From Flaccisagitta enflata (lineage: Eukaryota > Chaetognatha > Sagittoidea > Aphragmophora): 64,000 nucleotides of DNA. Below, one piece after another: positions 63,035 to 64,000 of this stretch. The notes below the pieces were generated by a model. The model was given only the letters and a program-made list of their open reading frames with translations. It ran no database searches and was not told the DNA's origin. How positions within the stretch are numbered: the stretch's first letter is position 1; each line of letters begins with the position of its first letter. The DNA is taken from contig OZ231128.1 of assembly GCA_965153355.1 (NCBI GenBank), forward strand, positions 24,676,001-24,740,000, in the 5' to 3' direction. The position numbers and the translations under genes were made by a program.

Positions 63035-63470
63035 TTTCTCTTCTCTTCCTTCTTCTTTTCTTCTTCTCTTCTTCTTTTTCTTCTTTTCTTCTTTTCCTTT
63101 CTTCTTCTTCCCTACCTTTCTTTCTTTCCTCTTTCTTTCTTTCTCCTTATTCTTTATCTTTCTTTCTTTCTTTCTTCCTTTAGTCTTTCTTCTTTTTCCT
63201 CTTTCTTTAGTCCTTTCCTTTCTTTCTTTCTTTCTTTCCTTCTCTTCTTTCTTTTCTTTCTTTCTTTCTTTTTCCTTTCTTTTTTTGTTAATTCTTCCTG
63301 TCTTTGAAAGGCAATGAAATTGAAAACAAAAGAACAACAATATTTTGGAAGTTTCACTAAATGCTCTGCCTCTTCTCTCAACTTTCTTTCTTTCTTCTGT
63401 TTTTTTTTTCTTTTTTCTTTTTTCTTTCTTTCTCTTTTCTTTCTTTTGTCCCGTTCTGTCTTTCTGTAGA
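63035..63470. repeat. CTTT-type pyrimidine tract
   Basis: Irregular CTTT/CTTC units with unique sequence at about 63290-63380. Confidence 0.9.
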
Positions 63471-64000
63471 ACTCGCTAGCTTGTGCACTTGTCAGCAGAA
63501 AATATAGAACTTTCATACTTATTGAAGAAATGAGCATTACTATGGCTACGGATAATTTTAGATTCGCATAGAAAATGAAAAATCCGAAAAATGAAAAACA
63601 TCAGACGCAAGTAAAATGTCATACGATGGATCTGATGTTTTTGAAAATGCGAATTTTTCCCCTCTGTTCTCGTATTAAAATTATCTGCTACAAAAATGTT
63701 TTTTTCAAAAATCCCTCCTGACACAGCTTTACATGGAAAAAGGTATGAAAACCATACTTAATTTTGGGCTAGATCACTAAGATTTGGTATGTATACTCTG
63801 TTATGCCTCTTCTAACTACAGTTCAAATCTCATGACGGTACTCCAACGGGAAGATAGGTTTTTGCAATTTTGAAGTTAAAGTATCCAAATTTTCTAATTT
63901 CATTTGTCACACGACCCCCTGAATGTTTTTTTTTAATTACGTAAAAATTCTCAAAAACTAAAGGTCGCGAAAATTTTTGCATATACTATATTAGTAAATG
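63471..64000. other. No recognised gene
   Basis: AT-rich sequence with short frames only. Confidence 0.5.

Overview
The window is from an animal nuclear genome. It shows spliced metazoan genes (an ionotropic glutamate receptor and a receptor-type protein tyrosine phosphatase), GT-AG introns with polypyrimidine tracts, and very dense microsatellites, minisatellites and small transposable elements. TTAGGG-type interstitial telomeric stretches near 32.4 and 44.0 kb argue weakly against an insect (insects usually carry TTAGG). Nothing seen fixes the phylum, so I call it an invertebrate of unresolved lineage.

Layout. 1-8.4 kb: no recognised gene; tetranucleotide tracts, a Tc1/mariner-like insertion (5549-8326) and a palindromic 21-mer element nested in it. 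8.4-12.8 kb, plus strand: six exons that splice in phase into the 3' 401 codons of an ionotropic glutamate receptor; intron 1 holds nested DNA transposons. 13-16.4 kb: simple repeats and two adjoining satellites (about 162 bp x 5 and 13 bp x about 40). 16.5-22.4 kb, plus strand: small Cys-containing exons forming one or more unrecognised genes, with two copies of an inverted-repeat element between them. 22.5-24.6 kb: little. 24.9-39.7 kb, minus strand: sixteen phase-consistent exons encoding two FN3 segments, one transmembrane helix, an active PTP domain D1, an inactive D2 with Asp replacing the catalytic Cys, and a long low-complexity tail. This pattern fits the PTPRG/PTPRZ/Ptp99A group. 40-64 kb: no confident gene; minisatellites, a 2.1-kb foldback palindrome (51.8-53.9 kb), a tract of about 780 bp of CCA, and many copies of the hairpin-ended repeat family.

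Both recognised genes encode membrane receptors. There is no operon-like relation between them. Both are 5' incomplete as far as I can model: the amino-terminal parts of the glutamate receptor and of the phosphatase ectodomain were not found.

The main novelty is in the repeats. One family keeps a terminal stem-loop whose sequence differs between copies while staying palindromic. A second has hairpin-forming terminal inverted repeats around arrays of about 21-bp units that are themselves palindromic. Several splice sites lie directly against, or inside, microsatellites.
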